Source: Pseudomonadota bacterium
GTDB lineage: Bacteria; Pseudomonadota; Gammaproteobacteria; JAKBBU01
Assembly: GCA_021808365.1 (NCBI GenBank)
Contig: JAKBBU010000016.1
Span: 1-40,964, forward strand
Direction: 5' to 3'
DNA length: 40,964 nt
The translations under genes and the position numbers were made by a program. The notes below the pieces were generated by a model that saw nothing but the letters and a program-made list of their open reading frames with translations, ran no database searches and was not told where the DNA came from. Position 1 is the first letter of the stretch, and every line of letters begins with the position of its first letter. Positions 17,147 to 26,374 of this stretch are shown here, piece after piece.

Positions 17147-18842
17147 AACGATAACCGATGAACAGGGCACCTTCATTGAAACGGATCTTAAGGGCAAAGC
17201 CTTGCTTGAAGCGTCTAAACTCAATAAGGGGTGTGCCTTCACCCATGAAGAACGTCTAGCCTTTAATTTATTGGGTAAATTACCACATCGCGTTGAAACA
17301 TTAGAAGAGCAAGTTGAACGTTATTATCATCAATATTGCAGTAAACCTACTAACCTTGGAAAAAATATTTATCTGCATGCTGTGCATGATAATAATGAAA
17401 CTTTATTTTATAAATTAATTGATACGCACTTGGTTAACATGCTTCCCATTATTTATACACCTACAGTGGGCGAAGCCGTTGAAAAATTCAGCCATCAATT
17501 TCGCCGCTCGCGTGGACTTTATTTATCATATCCCGATCGTAATCATATGGCATCTATGCTGGATAATCGCTTAAACCCCGAAGTTGATCTCATCGTCGTC
17601 ACCGATGGCGAAGGGGTGTTGGGGATCGGTGATCAAGGCATCGGTGGGATGGATATCTGTATTGCGAAATTAATGGTCTACACGATTTGTGCCGGTGTTA
17701 ATCCACATCGAGTTTTACCGATTCAATTAGATGTTGGCACCAATAATGAAACCTTACTCAATGATCCCATGTACCTGGGCTGGCGACATCCTCGCATCAG
17801 TGGCGTTGAATATGATGATTTTATCGATCACTTTGTAAAAACAGTAAGACATAAATTCCCTAATGTCTATCTCCATTGGGAAGATTTTGGGCGCGAAAAT
17901 GCACGGCGTAACCTTGAGCGTTATCGCGATAAAATGTGTACGTTTAATGATGATATGCAGGGCACGGGCGCAACGGCGTTGGCTTGTGTATTATCCGCTT
18001 TAACGGCAACAGGCGGTGCGTTGAAAGATCAAAAAATCGTGATGTTTGGTGCTGGAACAGCCGGTGTTGGAATTGCAGATCAAATTTATCGCGCCCTGCG
18101 CGAGGAAGGGCTGAATGAGCAAGAAGCTCGTGCTCACTTTTGGTTGATCGATCGCAATGGCCTATTGGTTGAAGATCAGCGTGAATTAGCACCGTTTCAA
18201 CAACCTTATGCACGTTCAAAATCTGATCTGGCCAATTGGCCCCTTGAAAGCACAACAATTATCGATTTATTGACCGTCATTCAACACGTGCAACCCACCA
18301 TTTTAATTGGATGTTCAACCGTTTTTGGTGCGTTTAATGAAACCATTGTTAAAACGATGGCTCATTTTGTTGAACGCCCTATCATCATGCCACTTTCTAA
18401 TCCAACTATAAAAGCTGAAGCAACGCCGCATGATTTATTTACTTGGACACAAGGTAAAGCTTTGATTGCCGCTGGCAGCCCCTATGATCCCATCAACTGG
18501 AATGAAAAAATAATTTCATTTGCACAAAGTAATAATGCCTATATTTTCCCAGGCCTCGGCCTAGGTATTCTTGCGGCTCGCGCTTCCCGTTGCACGGATG
18601 GTATGATCGGCGCCGCATGCCGTGCATTAAGTCGCAATGCACCTGTACGCCAAGATCCTACGGCACCTATTTTACCACCTCTGGATCAAATTTTTGATGT
18701 GAGCCAAGAAATTGCCTTAGCCGTTGCTGAGCAAGCCCGCAAAGAAAAGGTAGCGAGTGTTGCAGATGATGTTGATTTAAAACGCCGGATTAATGAGCTT
18801 CGCTGGGAACCGCGGTATTTTCCGTATCGAGCTAAGAAATAG
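17133..18842 (+). CDS. maeA: NAD-dependent malic enzyme
   Basis: 569 residues, close to E. coli MaeA (565) and the large malic enzyme family. The catalytic Tyr lies in IIYTPTVGEAVEKF, the malate/metal site in GDQGIGGMDICIAKLMVYT and FNDDMQGTGATALA, and the dinucleotide-binding loop is MFGAGTAGVGIAD. It oxidatively decarboxylates malate to pyruvate. The SfcA-like length and motifs favour NAD over NADP, but cofactor choice is inferred. The ATG lies inside the end of idi. A link through pyruvate to acetyl-CoA, the mevalonate precursor, is possible but unproven. The 3' end overlaps coaE by 11 bases. Confidence 0.93.
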   Translation: MLHFKTITDEQGTFIETDLKGKALLEASKLNKGCAFTHEERLAFNLLGKLPHRVETLEEQVERYYHQYCSKPTNLGKNIYLHAVHDNNETLFYKLIDTHLVNMLPIIYTPTVGEAVEKFSHQFRRSRGLYLSYPDRNHMASMLDNRLNPEVDLIVVTDGEGVLGIGDQGIGGMDICIAKLMVYTICAGVNPHRVLPIQLDVGTNNETLLNDPMYLGWRHPRISGVEYDDFIDHFVKTVRHKFPNVYLHWEDFGRENARRNLERYRDKMCTFNDDMQGTGATALACVLSALTATGGALKDQKIVMFGAGTAGVGIADQIYRALREEGLNEQEARAHFWLIDRNGLLVEDQRELAPFQQPYARSKSDLANWPLESTTIIDLLTVIQHVQPTILIGCSTVFGAFNETIVKTMAHFVERPIIMPLSNPTIKAEATPHDLFTWTQGKALIAAGSPYDPINWNEKIISFAQSNNAYIFPGLGLGILAARASRCTDGMIGAACRALSRNAPVRQDPTAPILPPLDQIFDVSQEIALAVAEQARKEKVASVADDVDLKRRINELRWEPRYFPYRAKK

Positions 18843-19431
18843 AAGAAATCTTCAAATAAAGCCCATGCAACTTCAAAACCGCTTTTTTTAATTCCTCTAA
18901 ATCACCTTCATTTTTTATAATATCGTCGGCATGAAGGCGACGCTGTTCAGAACTTGCTTGTGCCGCAAGAATTTTTTGCGCTTCTTCTTCAGTTAAATGA
19001 TCGCGCTCCATCACTCTCTTTAATTGAATTTTCTCACTCGCTTCTACAATCAAAACGCGATGAACAAAATCGGAAAGATGTACTTCAATTAAAAGAGGAA
19101 TGACAATAATACAATACGGTGTCTGTAATGTTTCCAAACGTTGCCTGATCATATCTAAAATTAAAGGATGGGTTAATGTTTCTAACCAATGCCGTTCTTC
19201 GTGAGAGGCGAAAATAATATCGCGCAAACGCCGACGATTTAGATCACCGTGTTCATTGAGAATGTCAGGGCCAAAATGCTGCCTAATTTGATCCAATGCT
19301 GGTGTTCCTTTTATAACAATCTCGCGTGCAATTTGGTCAGAATCAATAATGCTTACACCTTGCTCTTGGAAATAATGAGCAACAACCGATTTACCGCTTG
19401 CAATGCCACCGCTTAAACCCACAATCAGCAT
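18832..19431 (-). CDS. coaE: Dephospho-CoA kinase
   Basis: 199 residues with the P-loop VGLSGGIASGKSVVA at the N-terminus, the substrate Asp in SIIDSDQIAREIV, and the lid/core segments IVIPLLIE and RVMERDHLTEEEA, all standard for CoaE. It phosphorylates the 3' hydroxyl of dephospho-CoA in the last step of CoA synthesis. It follows pilD by one base in the order pilB-pilC-pilD-coaE found in many gammaproteobacteria, and probably shares their transcript. Confidence 0.95.
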   Translation of the reverse strand: MLIVGLSGGIASGKSVVAHYFQEQGVSIIDSDQIAREIVIKGTPALDQIRQHFGPDILNEHGDLNRRRLRDIIFASHEERHWLETLTHPLILDMIRQRLETLQTPYCIIVIPLLIEVHLSDFVHRVLIVEASEKIQLKRVMERDHLTEEEAQKILAAQASSEQRRLHADDIIKNEGDLEELKKAVLKLHGLYLKISSIS

Positions 19432-19432
19432 G

Positions 19433-20314
19433 TTAAAATACTCCTGTAATCCTTGAATAAAGGTGCATCAAATCAACCCTAAAAAATAAGCAAATCCACC
19501 CTGCAAAAGCGAGGAAAGGGCCATAGGGAATGGGTTGTTCGCGCCGATGAGCACCTATTAAAATTAATGTGCCACCGATCAAGGCACCCAAGCCCGCTGA
19601 AATTAAAATGATTAATGGCAACATTTGCCAACCCATCCATGCTCCCAAGGCAGCTAATAATTTAAAGTCACCATATCCCATCCCTTGCTTACCCATGAGC
19701 AAGGAGAAAACTTGATTAACGAACCAAAGCGAGAGGTAACCTGCACATGCACCGATAATCGCATCGGTGGGTGTTGTGAATCCCTGAAATAAACTAAAAA
19801 TCAAACCCAGCCATAATAACGGTAATGTCATCATATCTGGCAGAATTTGATGTTTTAAATCAATCACCGCAAGCACCAATAAAAACAGAGAAAATAAAAA
19901 TGCAGCGATGAATAAGAGACTCAGCCCAAATTTAATCAAACAAAAAAGCCCTAAAACGGCACTTAAAATTTCGACAAGGGGATATTGCCAAGAAATTTTT
20001 TGATGACATGACCTGCATTGTCCCCGTAGAAACAAATAGCTTAGAACCGGAATATTTTCTAAAATTCCGAGATGGTGTTGGCAGCGAGGGCAATGTGAGG
20101 GAGGAAAACAAAGATCAAAAGTTTTTTCATCATCGGGAATAGCTTGAACATGCTCAGACTCTCGTAAAACTTCTTCATATTCTTGTTGCCAAGCCTTTTG
20201 CAACATCAAGGGCAGCCGATAAATGACCACATTTAAAAAACTGCCTAAAATGAGACCTAAAATCATAATGCCGGAAAATAGAAGGATTGAATGTTGGTAA
20301 ATAAGACCAATCAC
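19433..20314 (-). CDS. pilD: Type IV prepilin peptidase / N-methyltransferase PilD
   Basis: 293 residues, an integral membrane aspartyl protease. The methylase half carries GSFLNVVIYRLP and two Cys pairs (CPRCQ and CRSCHQ, about residues 74-77 and 98-101). The two catalytic aspartates are in VIDLKHQILPDMM and MGYGDFKLLAALGAW. It cleaves the leader of PilA-type prepilins after Gly and methylates the new N-terminal Phe; in Legionella it also serves type II secretion substrates. Its ATG overlaps the pilC stop by 4 bases. Confidence 0.96.
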   Translation of the reverse strand: MIGLIYQHSILLFSGIMILGLILGSFLNVVIYRLPLMLQKAWQQEYEEVLRESEHVQAIPDDEKTFDLCFPPSHCPRCQHHLGILENIPVLSYLFLRGQCRSCHQKISWQYPLVEILSAVLGLFCLIKFGLSLLFIAAFLFSLFLLVLAVIDLKHQILPDMMTLPLLWLGLIFSLFQGFTTPTDAIIGACAGYLSLWFVNQVFSLLMGKQGMGYGDFKLLAALGAWMGWQMLPLIILISAGLGALIGGTLILIGAHRREQPIPYGPFLAFAGWICLFFRVDLMHLYSRITGVF

Positions 20315-21537
20315 GTGATAGACCCCAATTTGAAGATCGGTAAATACATAGCCACAACAAGACCACCGACTAAAACACCGAGAACAATCATGATCAACGG
20401 CTCAAGCAAACTGCTTAAATTATCAACTGCTGCACTCACATCTTCTTCGTAGAAATCCGCTATCTTGTTCAGCATGATATCAAGTACGCCTGATTCCTCG
20501 CCAATTCCAATCATTTGCTCCACCATGGAGGGAAAAGTATCCGTCGTTTTCATAGCTGCTTCAATTCGCTCACCAATAGCAACTTCATCTCGGATCCGCA
20601 TAACCGCCTTAGTATAAACGCTATTACCCACGGCACTTGCAACACTTTTTAAGGCATCGACCAAGGGCAATCCTGCTGCAAAAGTGATGGCCAAAGTCCG
20701 TGAAAAACGAGCAACTGCACTTTTTTGAAGAATTCCACCAATAATAGGAAGCTTCAAAGAAATTTTATCCAGCCATTCAGAAAATTTCACTGATTTTTTC
20801 TTCGTTGAAATAAAAAAATAAATAGATAGACCAATTAATGAAAAAATTAACCACCAATATCTCGCAAAAAACCTTGAAAGATGAATAACCATCTGTGTGA
20901 ATACTGGCAATTGTGCACCAAAACTTTGGAATAAGGTTTCAAACTGCGGCACTACAAAAATCAGTAAAATTGCTATCACTAAAAACGCTGCCCCTAAAAC
21001 AAGAGCGGGGTAAAATAATGCCTTTTTAACTTTTCGTTTAATCTTCTCAATCCGCTCCTTGTATGCTGCAACGCGCTCTAGCATTATTTCCAATGAACCT
21101 GATTGCTCGCCAGTACTGATCAAACTACAGTAGAGTGCATCAAAATGCTTAGGATATCTCGACAATGCCTGATGAAGTGAAGTCCCAGACTCAACTTCAT
21201 TTTTTATCGCGATAATCATAGCTTTCAATGAAACTTTTGTTGTACCTTTACTGATGACTTCAAAACATTGCACCAGTGGAATACTCGCGGAGATCATGGT
21301 GGCTAATTGCCGACTAAATATTGAAATATCAAGTGAGGATACTTTTTTATTCCGCCCAAATAGAGCGGCACCCTTCTTTTTTATTTTTCGAACTAAAATA
21401 CCTTGCTGGCGCAACTCTGCCTTTGCCAAGATCACACTTGGCGCGCTCAATTCACCTATAACCTTATTGCCTGCTTTGTTTTGACCTTGCCAAGCATAGT
21501 TAAATAATTTTTCAGGTTTTAACGCATCAGCCATCAT
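20311..21537 (-). CDS. pilC: Type IV pilus inner-membrane platform protein PilC
   Basis: 408 residues with the two tandem T2SF domains of the family: the first (FSRQLATMISASIPLVQCFE) at about 75-200 and the second (FSRTLAITFAAGLPLVDALK) at about 277-400, and three membrane segments at about 170-195, 222-245 and 380-400. GEQSGSLEIMLERVA and GEESGVLDIMLNKIA are the paired repeats. It anchors the PilB motor to the pilus base. It is 4 bases downstream of pilB and overlaps pilD. Confidence 0.96.
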   Translation of the reverse strand: MMADALKPEKLFNYAWQGQNKAGNKVIGELSAPSVILAKAELRQQGILVRKIKKKGAALFGRNKKVSSLDISIFSRQLATMISASIPLVQCFEVISKGTTKVSLKAMIIAIKNEVESGTSLHQALSRYPKHFDALYCSLISTGEQSGSLEIMLERVAAYKERIEKIKRKVKKALFYPALVLGAAFLVIAILLIFVVPQFETLFQSFGAQLPVFTQMVIHLSRFFARYWWLIFSLIGLSIYFFISTKKKSVKFSEWLDKISLKLPIIGGILQKSAVARFSRTLAITFAAGLPLVDALKSVASAVGNSVYTKAVMRIRDEVAIGERIEAAMKTTDTFPSMVEQMIGIGEESGVLDIMLNKIADFYEEDVSAAVDNLSSLLEPLIMIVLGVLVGGLVVAMYLPIFKLGSIT

Positions 21538-21541
21538 TTTT

Positions 21542-23263
21542 CTAATCCGTTGTTACTTGATGAATTTCTTCAAGACTTGTCACACCTTTTCGCACTTGAA
21601 CAAGTCCCGCTTCTCGAAGTGTTTTCATGCCTTCTTTTCTAGCTTGATCATTAATATCCATCGCATTACCATTTGCCATAATAATCCGCCCAATTGCAAG
21701 AGTCACGGGTAATGCTTCATATAAACCAATTCGTCCCTTATACCCAGCAACACAATGTTCACAACCTTCGTATTTTGCAGTATATATGACAAGTCCTTCT
21801 AATTCATCTTCTTTGAACCCTTCCTTAATCAAGGCTTCCCTAGGAATATTTTCAACTTGCCGACAGGATGGGCAAAGACGGCGTGCTAAACGTTGTGCTA
21901 AAATCAATCGAACTGATGTTGCGATGTTAAAGGGTGCAACACCCATATTGATTAAACGACCCAATGTTTCGGGGGCACTGTTTGTATGCAGTGTGGAAAG
22001 AACCAAGTGGCCTGTTTGTGAGGCTTTCACCGCAATTTCGGCTGTTTCAAGATCACGAACTTCACCGACCATGATGATATCTGGATCTTGACGCAAAAAT
22101 GCACGAAGTGCGACAGAGAATGTCAGCCCGGCTTTCAGGTTCACTGAAACTTGATTAATACCAGGCAGATTAATTTCAACAGGATCTTCAACCGTTGAAA
22201 TATTCGCTTGAGTTGTATTTAAAATCCCAAGAGCTGTATAAAGTGAAACAGTTTTGCCACTTCCTGTTGGGCCCGTGACAAGAATCATGCCTTGCGGCCT
22301 ACTAATCGCTTCTAAAAATAATTCTTTTTCTCGTGCCTCAAAACCTAATTGCTCAATATTAAGTTGTGTATTGGTGGGATCGAGAATACGCAAAACAATT
22401 TTTTCTCCAAATAAAGTAGGGCAGGTACTCACACGAAAATCGATGGATCGGTGTTTTAAATTCATTTTAAACCGGCCATCCTGTGGTATTCGGCGCTCAG
22501 AAACATCAAGTTTTGACATGACTTTTAATCGAGCGGAAAGCTTCCCACCAATTGAAACAGGAGGATTTGCAATTTCATACAATACACCATCCACACGAAA
22601 CCGAACGCGAAAATTCTTTTCATAGGGTTCAAAGTGAATATCAGAAGCACCTTTTTTAATTCCATCTCGCAATACTTTATTAACAAATCGCACAATAGGT
22701 GCGTCCATATCAGCTGATTCTACATCAGCGGCAAGGTTTTCTTGTTCATCTACTTCTGCAATTTCAATACTATCAAGATCAGTATTTTCTAAATCGGAAA
22801 AAGAGGTGTCCTCTTGAGATTCAGTTAGTTTTTCAATGAATGAATTAAGTTTGTCTTCTTCAACAACTACAGATTGAACATAAAGACCCGTTGCAAATTT
22901 AATTTCATCGAGCACCTGAATATTGGTCGGATCAGAAATAGCGATAAAAATATCCTTCCCTCGCTTTCCCAATGGAAAAAGACGATGCGCAATGATCGTT
23001 TGCAAAAGAATTAAGGTCGTTACATTGTTTTCTGCATCAAAGCAATTCAGATCAAATAAAGGCAAACCAAAATCAGTAGATGCTGCATTGGCTATGTCGA
23101 TCGAAGACAAAATTTTATTTTTAACTAGGTAGCCTAGGAGAGAGAGATTCGCAGAACGGGCATCTTGTTGTGCCCGCTTAGCAACTTCTTCTGTTAACAA
23201 TCCGCCTGATACAAGACGGCGAACAAAACCAGTCAGGTTAATATTTTCCTTTTGAAGCGCCAT
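21542..23263 (-). CDS. pilB: Type IV pilus extension ATPase PilB
   Basis: 573 residues. An N-terminal MshEN/GSPII_E domain (about 1-160) is followed by the secretion ATPase core: Walker A GPTGSGKTVSLY (about 335-346), the Asp box VEDPVE, Walker B IIMVGEVRDLET, the His box TGHLVLSTLHTNSA, and a tetracysteine zinc site (CPSC near 465, CEHC near 502). It powers pilus extension at the inner membrane. The leftward order pilA, pilB, pilC, pilD is intact; a terminator after pilA suggests that pilBCD use readthrough or a promoter in the 117-base gap. No pilT retraction ATPase is in this window. Confidence 0.96.
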   Translation of the reverse strand: MALQKENINLTGFVRRLVSGGLLTEEVAKRAQQDARSANLSLLGYLVKNKILSSIDIANAASTDFGLPLFDLNCFDAENNVTTLILLQTIIAHRLFPLGKRGKDIFIAISDPTNIQVLDEIKFATGLYVQSVVVEEDKLNSFIEKLTESQEDTSFSDLENTDLDSIEIAEVDEQENLAADVESADMDAPIVRFVNKVLRDGIKKGASDIHFEPYEKNFRVRFRVDGVLYEIANPPVSIGGKLSARLKVMSKLDVSERRIPQDGRFKMNLKHRSIDFRVSTCPTLFGEKIVLRILDPTNTQLNIEQLGFEAREKELFLEAISRPQGMILVTGPTGSGKTVSLYTALGILNTTQANISTVEDPVEINLPGINQVSVNLKAGLTFSVALRAFLRQDPDIIMVGEVRDLETAEIAVKASQTGHLVLSTLHTNSAPETLGRLINMGVAPFNIATSVRLILAQRLARRLCPSCRQVENIPREALIKEGFKEDELEGLVIYTAKYEGCEHCVAGYKGRIGLYEALPVTLAIGRIIMANGNAMDINDQARKEGMKTLREAGLVQVRKGVTSLEEIHQVTTD

Positions 23264-23330
23264 TTATACTCCGTTCAGAACGTCAAAACCTAAATACCAG
23301 CTCGTATAAAAACCTCAGATGGGAGGATTC

Positions 23331-23358
23331 CAAACAAAAGCGCCCTCACAGAAGGGCG
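23331..23358 (-). terminator. Rho-independent terminator after pilA
   Basis: Read leftward, CGCCCT and AGGGCG form a 6-bp GC-rich stem with a 6-base loop, followed by CTTTTGTTTG. It lies 23 bases after the pilA stop and would separate abundant pilin mRNA from pilBCD. Confidence 0.8.
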
Positions 23359-23380
23359 TAATTTGTTATAAGGCAGAGGA

Positions 23381-23812
23381 CTATGGGTATGGCTTACAAA
23401 CGTGATCCGTCAAGCAACCTGAACCGGAGTTAGTCCAGGTCACCGCGCCTGAAGTAGCTAATGTCGGTGTAAGAACATAGGTATCTGTCGCTAAAATACC
23501 ATGCTGAACTACTGGTGTTGCGGTAATGACGCCATTGGTCACCGTTAAGGTATTTAACCCTCCAACTGGACCAGTGAACGTGGGAATATTGTTAGAACCG
23601 CTGGTACACCCTGTTAGCGTACTAGTGGAGGTAATACATTCCATTACCGATGTTCTAGTTGGGCCAATTAAACCGATTATTTCAGAATAGTGAGCTCTCT
23701 TAATGTAGTTTTGATAGGAAGGAATGGCTATAGCCGCCAAGATCCCAACGATCGCGACGACAATCATCAATTCGATCAGCGTGAAGCCGCGTTGTCTAAA
23801 TTTGGTACTCAT
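23381..23812 (-). CDS. pilA: Type IV major pilin PilA
   Basis: 143 residues with a short class IVa leader, cut by PilD after Gly9 ([20 protein letters not shown]). Phe10 is the N-methylated residue, and Glu14 is the conserved Glu5 of the mature pilin. The hydrophobic alpha1 helix runs to about residue 40. Two Cys pairs are present: Cys58/Cys68 in the middle, and [14 protein letters not shown] at the C-terminus, which forms the D-region disulfide loop. The C-terminal domain is small and rich in Thr, as in short Pseudomonas-type pilins. AGGAG-like sequence is weak (GAGAG before the ATG). The long upstream gap holds a possible sigma-54 site. Confidence 0.95.
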   Translation of the reverse strand: MSTKFRQRGFTLIELMIVVAIVGILAAIAIPSYQNYIKRAHYSEIIGLIGPTRTSVMECITSTSTLTGCTSGSNNIPTFTGPVGGLNTLTVTNGVITATPVVQHGILATDTYVLTPTLATSGAVTWTNSGSGCLTDHVCKPYP

Positions 23813-23990
23813 AAAAATACTCTCCAGGCCAAACTTTAAATCTTTGTGTAAACGTAGACGGCTTTTAGTCAGTTTTCCAATAACCGACCAAGAAACCTAC
23901 CTCCATAGTGACAGGAAACCACCTTATGCCCACCGAAGTCAAGAGGACAACTAAAAAATCATACAAGAACTTATGGGTATAGCTTGATTA

Positions 23991-24005
23991 GCAAAAAGTC
24001 GCCCA
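23991..24005 (-). promoter_or_regulatory. Possible sigma-54 promoter for pilA
   Basis: Read leftward, TGGGCGACTTTTTGC has the invariant GG and GC of a -24/-12 promoter at the right spacing of 10 bases, but only part of the rest of the consensus TGGCACG-N4-TTGC. It is about 180 bases before the pilA start, longer than usual. PilA genes are RpoN/PilR controlled in several gammaproteobacteria, which makes it plausible. Confidence 0.35.
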
Positions 24006-24079
24006 AAAGATCAATCGCCAACCGCCCCTAGCCTTGCCCCGAAATTCTGGTATACTTCAGCGCAATCCACAGCAATCAT

Positions 24080-24155
<76 letters not shown>

Positions 24156-24305
24156 AAGACTCTCGCACTTCTAATTAGAATTTGCTCCCTTCTCGAGCTT
24201 TTGATAACTCTGGTAAATCACACTTGAATCTTATCATGGTGTAGAAACTGAGCCAATTTGTAAAAATCATTTGCAAAAAGTACCGTTTTTTGGTATTATT
24301 TGATA

Positions 24306-25112
24306 ATGAAAGAAGATATTCAGACGCTATCTAACTACCTTGATACCTTGCAGAGAGAAGGGCAGTATTTTTTTTCCCGCAAAAAGGTTTATGAAGTTCT
24401 TCACTTATCACCCATAGCCTTCCATCATGCTTTATATCGGTTAAATAAGAAAGGGCGAATACAACGTGTGAGAGGTGATTTCTATAATATTATTCCTCTG
24501 GAACACCAAAATATAGGCAGCGTACCTGCCACTTGGTTTATTGATCAATTTATGAATTCATTATCAACTCAATATTATGTTGGTATTTTAAGCTCCGCCG
24601 CGCTACATGGCGCAGCACATCAACAACCTATGGTATTTCAAGTGATCACTGATCGACCTATGCGACCTATTAACTTAGGGCGGTTACATTTAGAATTTTA
24701 CTATAAAAAACTTATCATGCCAAACTTCTATAGCGCAGTAAAAACAGAAGCAGGAGCTATGCAAGTTGCAACTCCTGAAATGACAGCGTGTGATTTACTG
24801 CGCTATCTTAATGCAGCAGCGCAAATTAATAATGTAGCAACCGTCCTAATAGAGTTGGCTGAAAAAATTGATATTTCAGTTTTTAACCAATATGCAAGAC
24901 AAGGTTGGGTAGACATATCCACTATACAACGTTTAGGTTATTTGCTTGAATCATTAGATCTTGAATTGCCACCCTTAGATGAACTTGCTCTGTGGGTACA
25001 AACACACACGCGATGTTATCGACCCCTAGTTAGAGGTCATCAAGCACCTGTGCTTAAAAGAAACGCTCGGTGGCGTATTTTAGTTAATGAAGAAGTGGAG
25101 CCTGATTTATGA
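24306..25112 (+). CDS. AbiEi-family antitoxin / transcriptional regulator
   Basis: About 268 residues from the ATG at 24306 (a TTG two codons earlier is possible; neither has a clear ribosome site). The N-terminal ~75 residues form a winged helix (SRKKVYEVLHLSPIAFHHAL, KKGRIQRVRGDFYNIIP) as in the AbiEi antitoxin domain; the C-terminal part (TPEMTACDLLRYLNAAAQIN, then RNARWRILVNEEVEPDL) is the AbiEi antitoxin core. In characterised type IV systems AbiEi represses its own operon and neutralises AbiEii without binding it. It overlaps the toxin gene by 4 bases (ATGA). A short inverted repeat TACC/GGTA just before the start could be an operator. Confidence 0.88.
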   Translation: MKEDIQTLSNYLDTLQREGQYFFSRKKVYEVLHLSPIAFHHALYRLNKKGRIQRVRGDFYNIIPLEHQNIGSVPATWFIDQFMNSLSTQYYVGILSSAALHGAAHQQPMVFQVITDRPMRPINLGRLHLEFYYKKLIMPNFYSAVKTEAGAMQVATPEMTACDLLRYLNAAAQINNVATVLIELAEKIDISVFNQYARQGWVDISTIQRLGYLLESLDLELPPLDELALWVQTHTRCYRPLVRGHQAPVLKRNARWRILVNEEVEPDL

Positions 25113-25906
25113 TCCCGAGAATTCAGCTTATAGCTTGGCGAAAATATGCGCCATGGTTTTCTAGTGATCAAGTTGAACACGATTTGGTGTTATCTCGTGC
25201 GATTTGTGAATTATATAATCATCCCGTAATCCATAAGGAGCTTGCTTTCAGAGGAGGTACCGCTCTTCATAAGTTATTTTTTCCTCAGAGCGGACGTTTC
25301 AGTGAGGATCTGGATTTTGTACAAATGCAGCCAGGGCCGATAGGCACTATTACAAATGCAATCCGTGAGTGCCTTGATCCTTGGCTAGCTAACCCCAACT
25401 GGAAACAAGGACAAGGACGTTACACTTTATTTTATAGGTTTAATACCGAAGTTGAACCTATCGTTTCACGCAAAGTTAAAATTGAAATCAACACGCGCGA
25501 ACATTTTTCATTGTTGGGATATCAAACCCAAATTTATGCTGTGGATAATCCATGGTTTACTGGGCAAACACAAGTAGCGACTTTCAAGCTCGAGGAATTA
25601 TTGGGCACAAAATTACGAGCTCTATATCAGCGTAAAAAAGGGCGCGACCTTTTTGATTTGTGGTTTGCATTAACAACGACAACAAGTTTAGATAAACAAG
25701 CTGTTGTGGACACATTTAAGCATTACTTAAACGCGGAGAACAAACGAATTTCAGCAGTCGAATTTGAAAAAAATCTATTAGAAAAACTCCGAAATCCTGT
25801 TTTTTCTAATGATATCTTGCCACTTTTAGAAAATGAAAAAGCACAAAATTATCAAGTTGAAGCCGCTTATCAGCAAGTTCAGCAAGAATTAATTTGGAGA
25901 CTTTAG
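25109..25906 (+). CDS. AbiEii-family nucleotidyltransferase toxin
   Basis: 265 residues. The DNA-polymerase-beta-type nucleotidyltransferase motifs of AbiEii/AbiGii toxins are plain: FRGGTALHKLFF with the GG-T motif near residue 48, FSEDLDFV (the D-x-D metal site) near 65, VKIEINTRE, and KLEELLGTKLRALYQRKKGRDLFDLW near 165-190. Characterised members modify tRNA 3' ends or otherwise transfer nucleotides and arrest growth; AbiE systems can block phage. It forms a two-gene operon with the antitoxin. Its stop codon overlaps the end of an oppositely oriented, seemingly truncated methyltransferase gene, marking the right edge of the inserted unit. Confidence 0.9.
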   Translation: MIPRIQLIAWRKYAPWFSSDQVEHDLVLSRAICELYNHPVIHKELAFRGGTALHKLFFPQSGRFSEDLDFVQMQPGPIGTITNAIRECLDPWLANPNWKQGQGRYTLFYRFNTEVEPIVSRKVKIEINTREHFSLLGYQTQIYAVDNPWFTGQTQVATFKLEELLGTKLRALYQRKKGRDLFDLWFALTTTTSLDKQAVVDTFKHYLNAENKRISAVEFEKNLLEKLRNPVFSNDILPLLENEKAQNYQVEAAYQQVQQELIWRL

Positions 25907-26346
25907 CAAACACCTTCATCACAACCAATCTGTTCTACAATCACCACTCCTTTTTTATTTATAACACGATGAATTTCACGAACATCCCAACGCGACAACA
26001 TGCATGTAATGATATCGATGCTATTAGAATCAAACGGTAAATTCTCTCCCTTACCCCTAATGAGATTGATATTATTAAGCTTTCTAGAAGATAATTTATA
26101 CTGCGCAGATTGGATCATGCTCTCACTCGGGTCTAACCCATAGATCATTCTTATATGAGGCGATAATGGAAATAATTTAAAAGCCGTTCCACAACCAATA
26201 TCCAATAAAGTATGCCTGTTTTTACAATGATCAACAATTATTTTTTGCAAATTCCACGAACGTGGTGTGCAGGGGGCATCCCTGCCATGTAGAGCTTCAG
26301 AGTCATATTGGGCGACGTAATGCGTGTTATTTTTTAATTTATTCAT
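25903..26346 (-). CDS. Class I SAM methyltransferase, apparently C-terminally truncated
   Basis: 147 residues. Motif I is LLDIGCGTAFKLFPL and the Asp of beta-2 is in IYGLDPSESMI; motif IV is IDIITCMLSRWDV, followed by EIHRVINKKGVVIVEQIG. The protein then stops at GCDEGVC, where related methyltransferases continue for roughly 80-100 residues to complete the fold. The stop overlaps the end of the AbiEii toxin gene by three bases, so the loss of the 3' end fits insertion or deletion at that border. It may be a pseudogene. A single-domain short form is less likely because beta strands 6 and 7 would be absent. Confidence 0.6.
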   Translation of the reverse strand: MNKLKNNTHYVAQYDSEALHGRDAPCTPRSWNLQKIIVDHCKNRHTLLDIGCGTAFKLFPLSPHIRMIYGLDPSESMIQSAQYKLSSRKLNNINLIRGKGENLPFDSNSIDIITCMLSRWDVREIHRVINKKGVVIVEQIGCDEGVC

Positions 26347-26374
26347 AATGACCCACCTGAAATATTAACAGATC

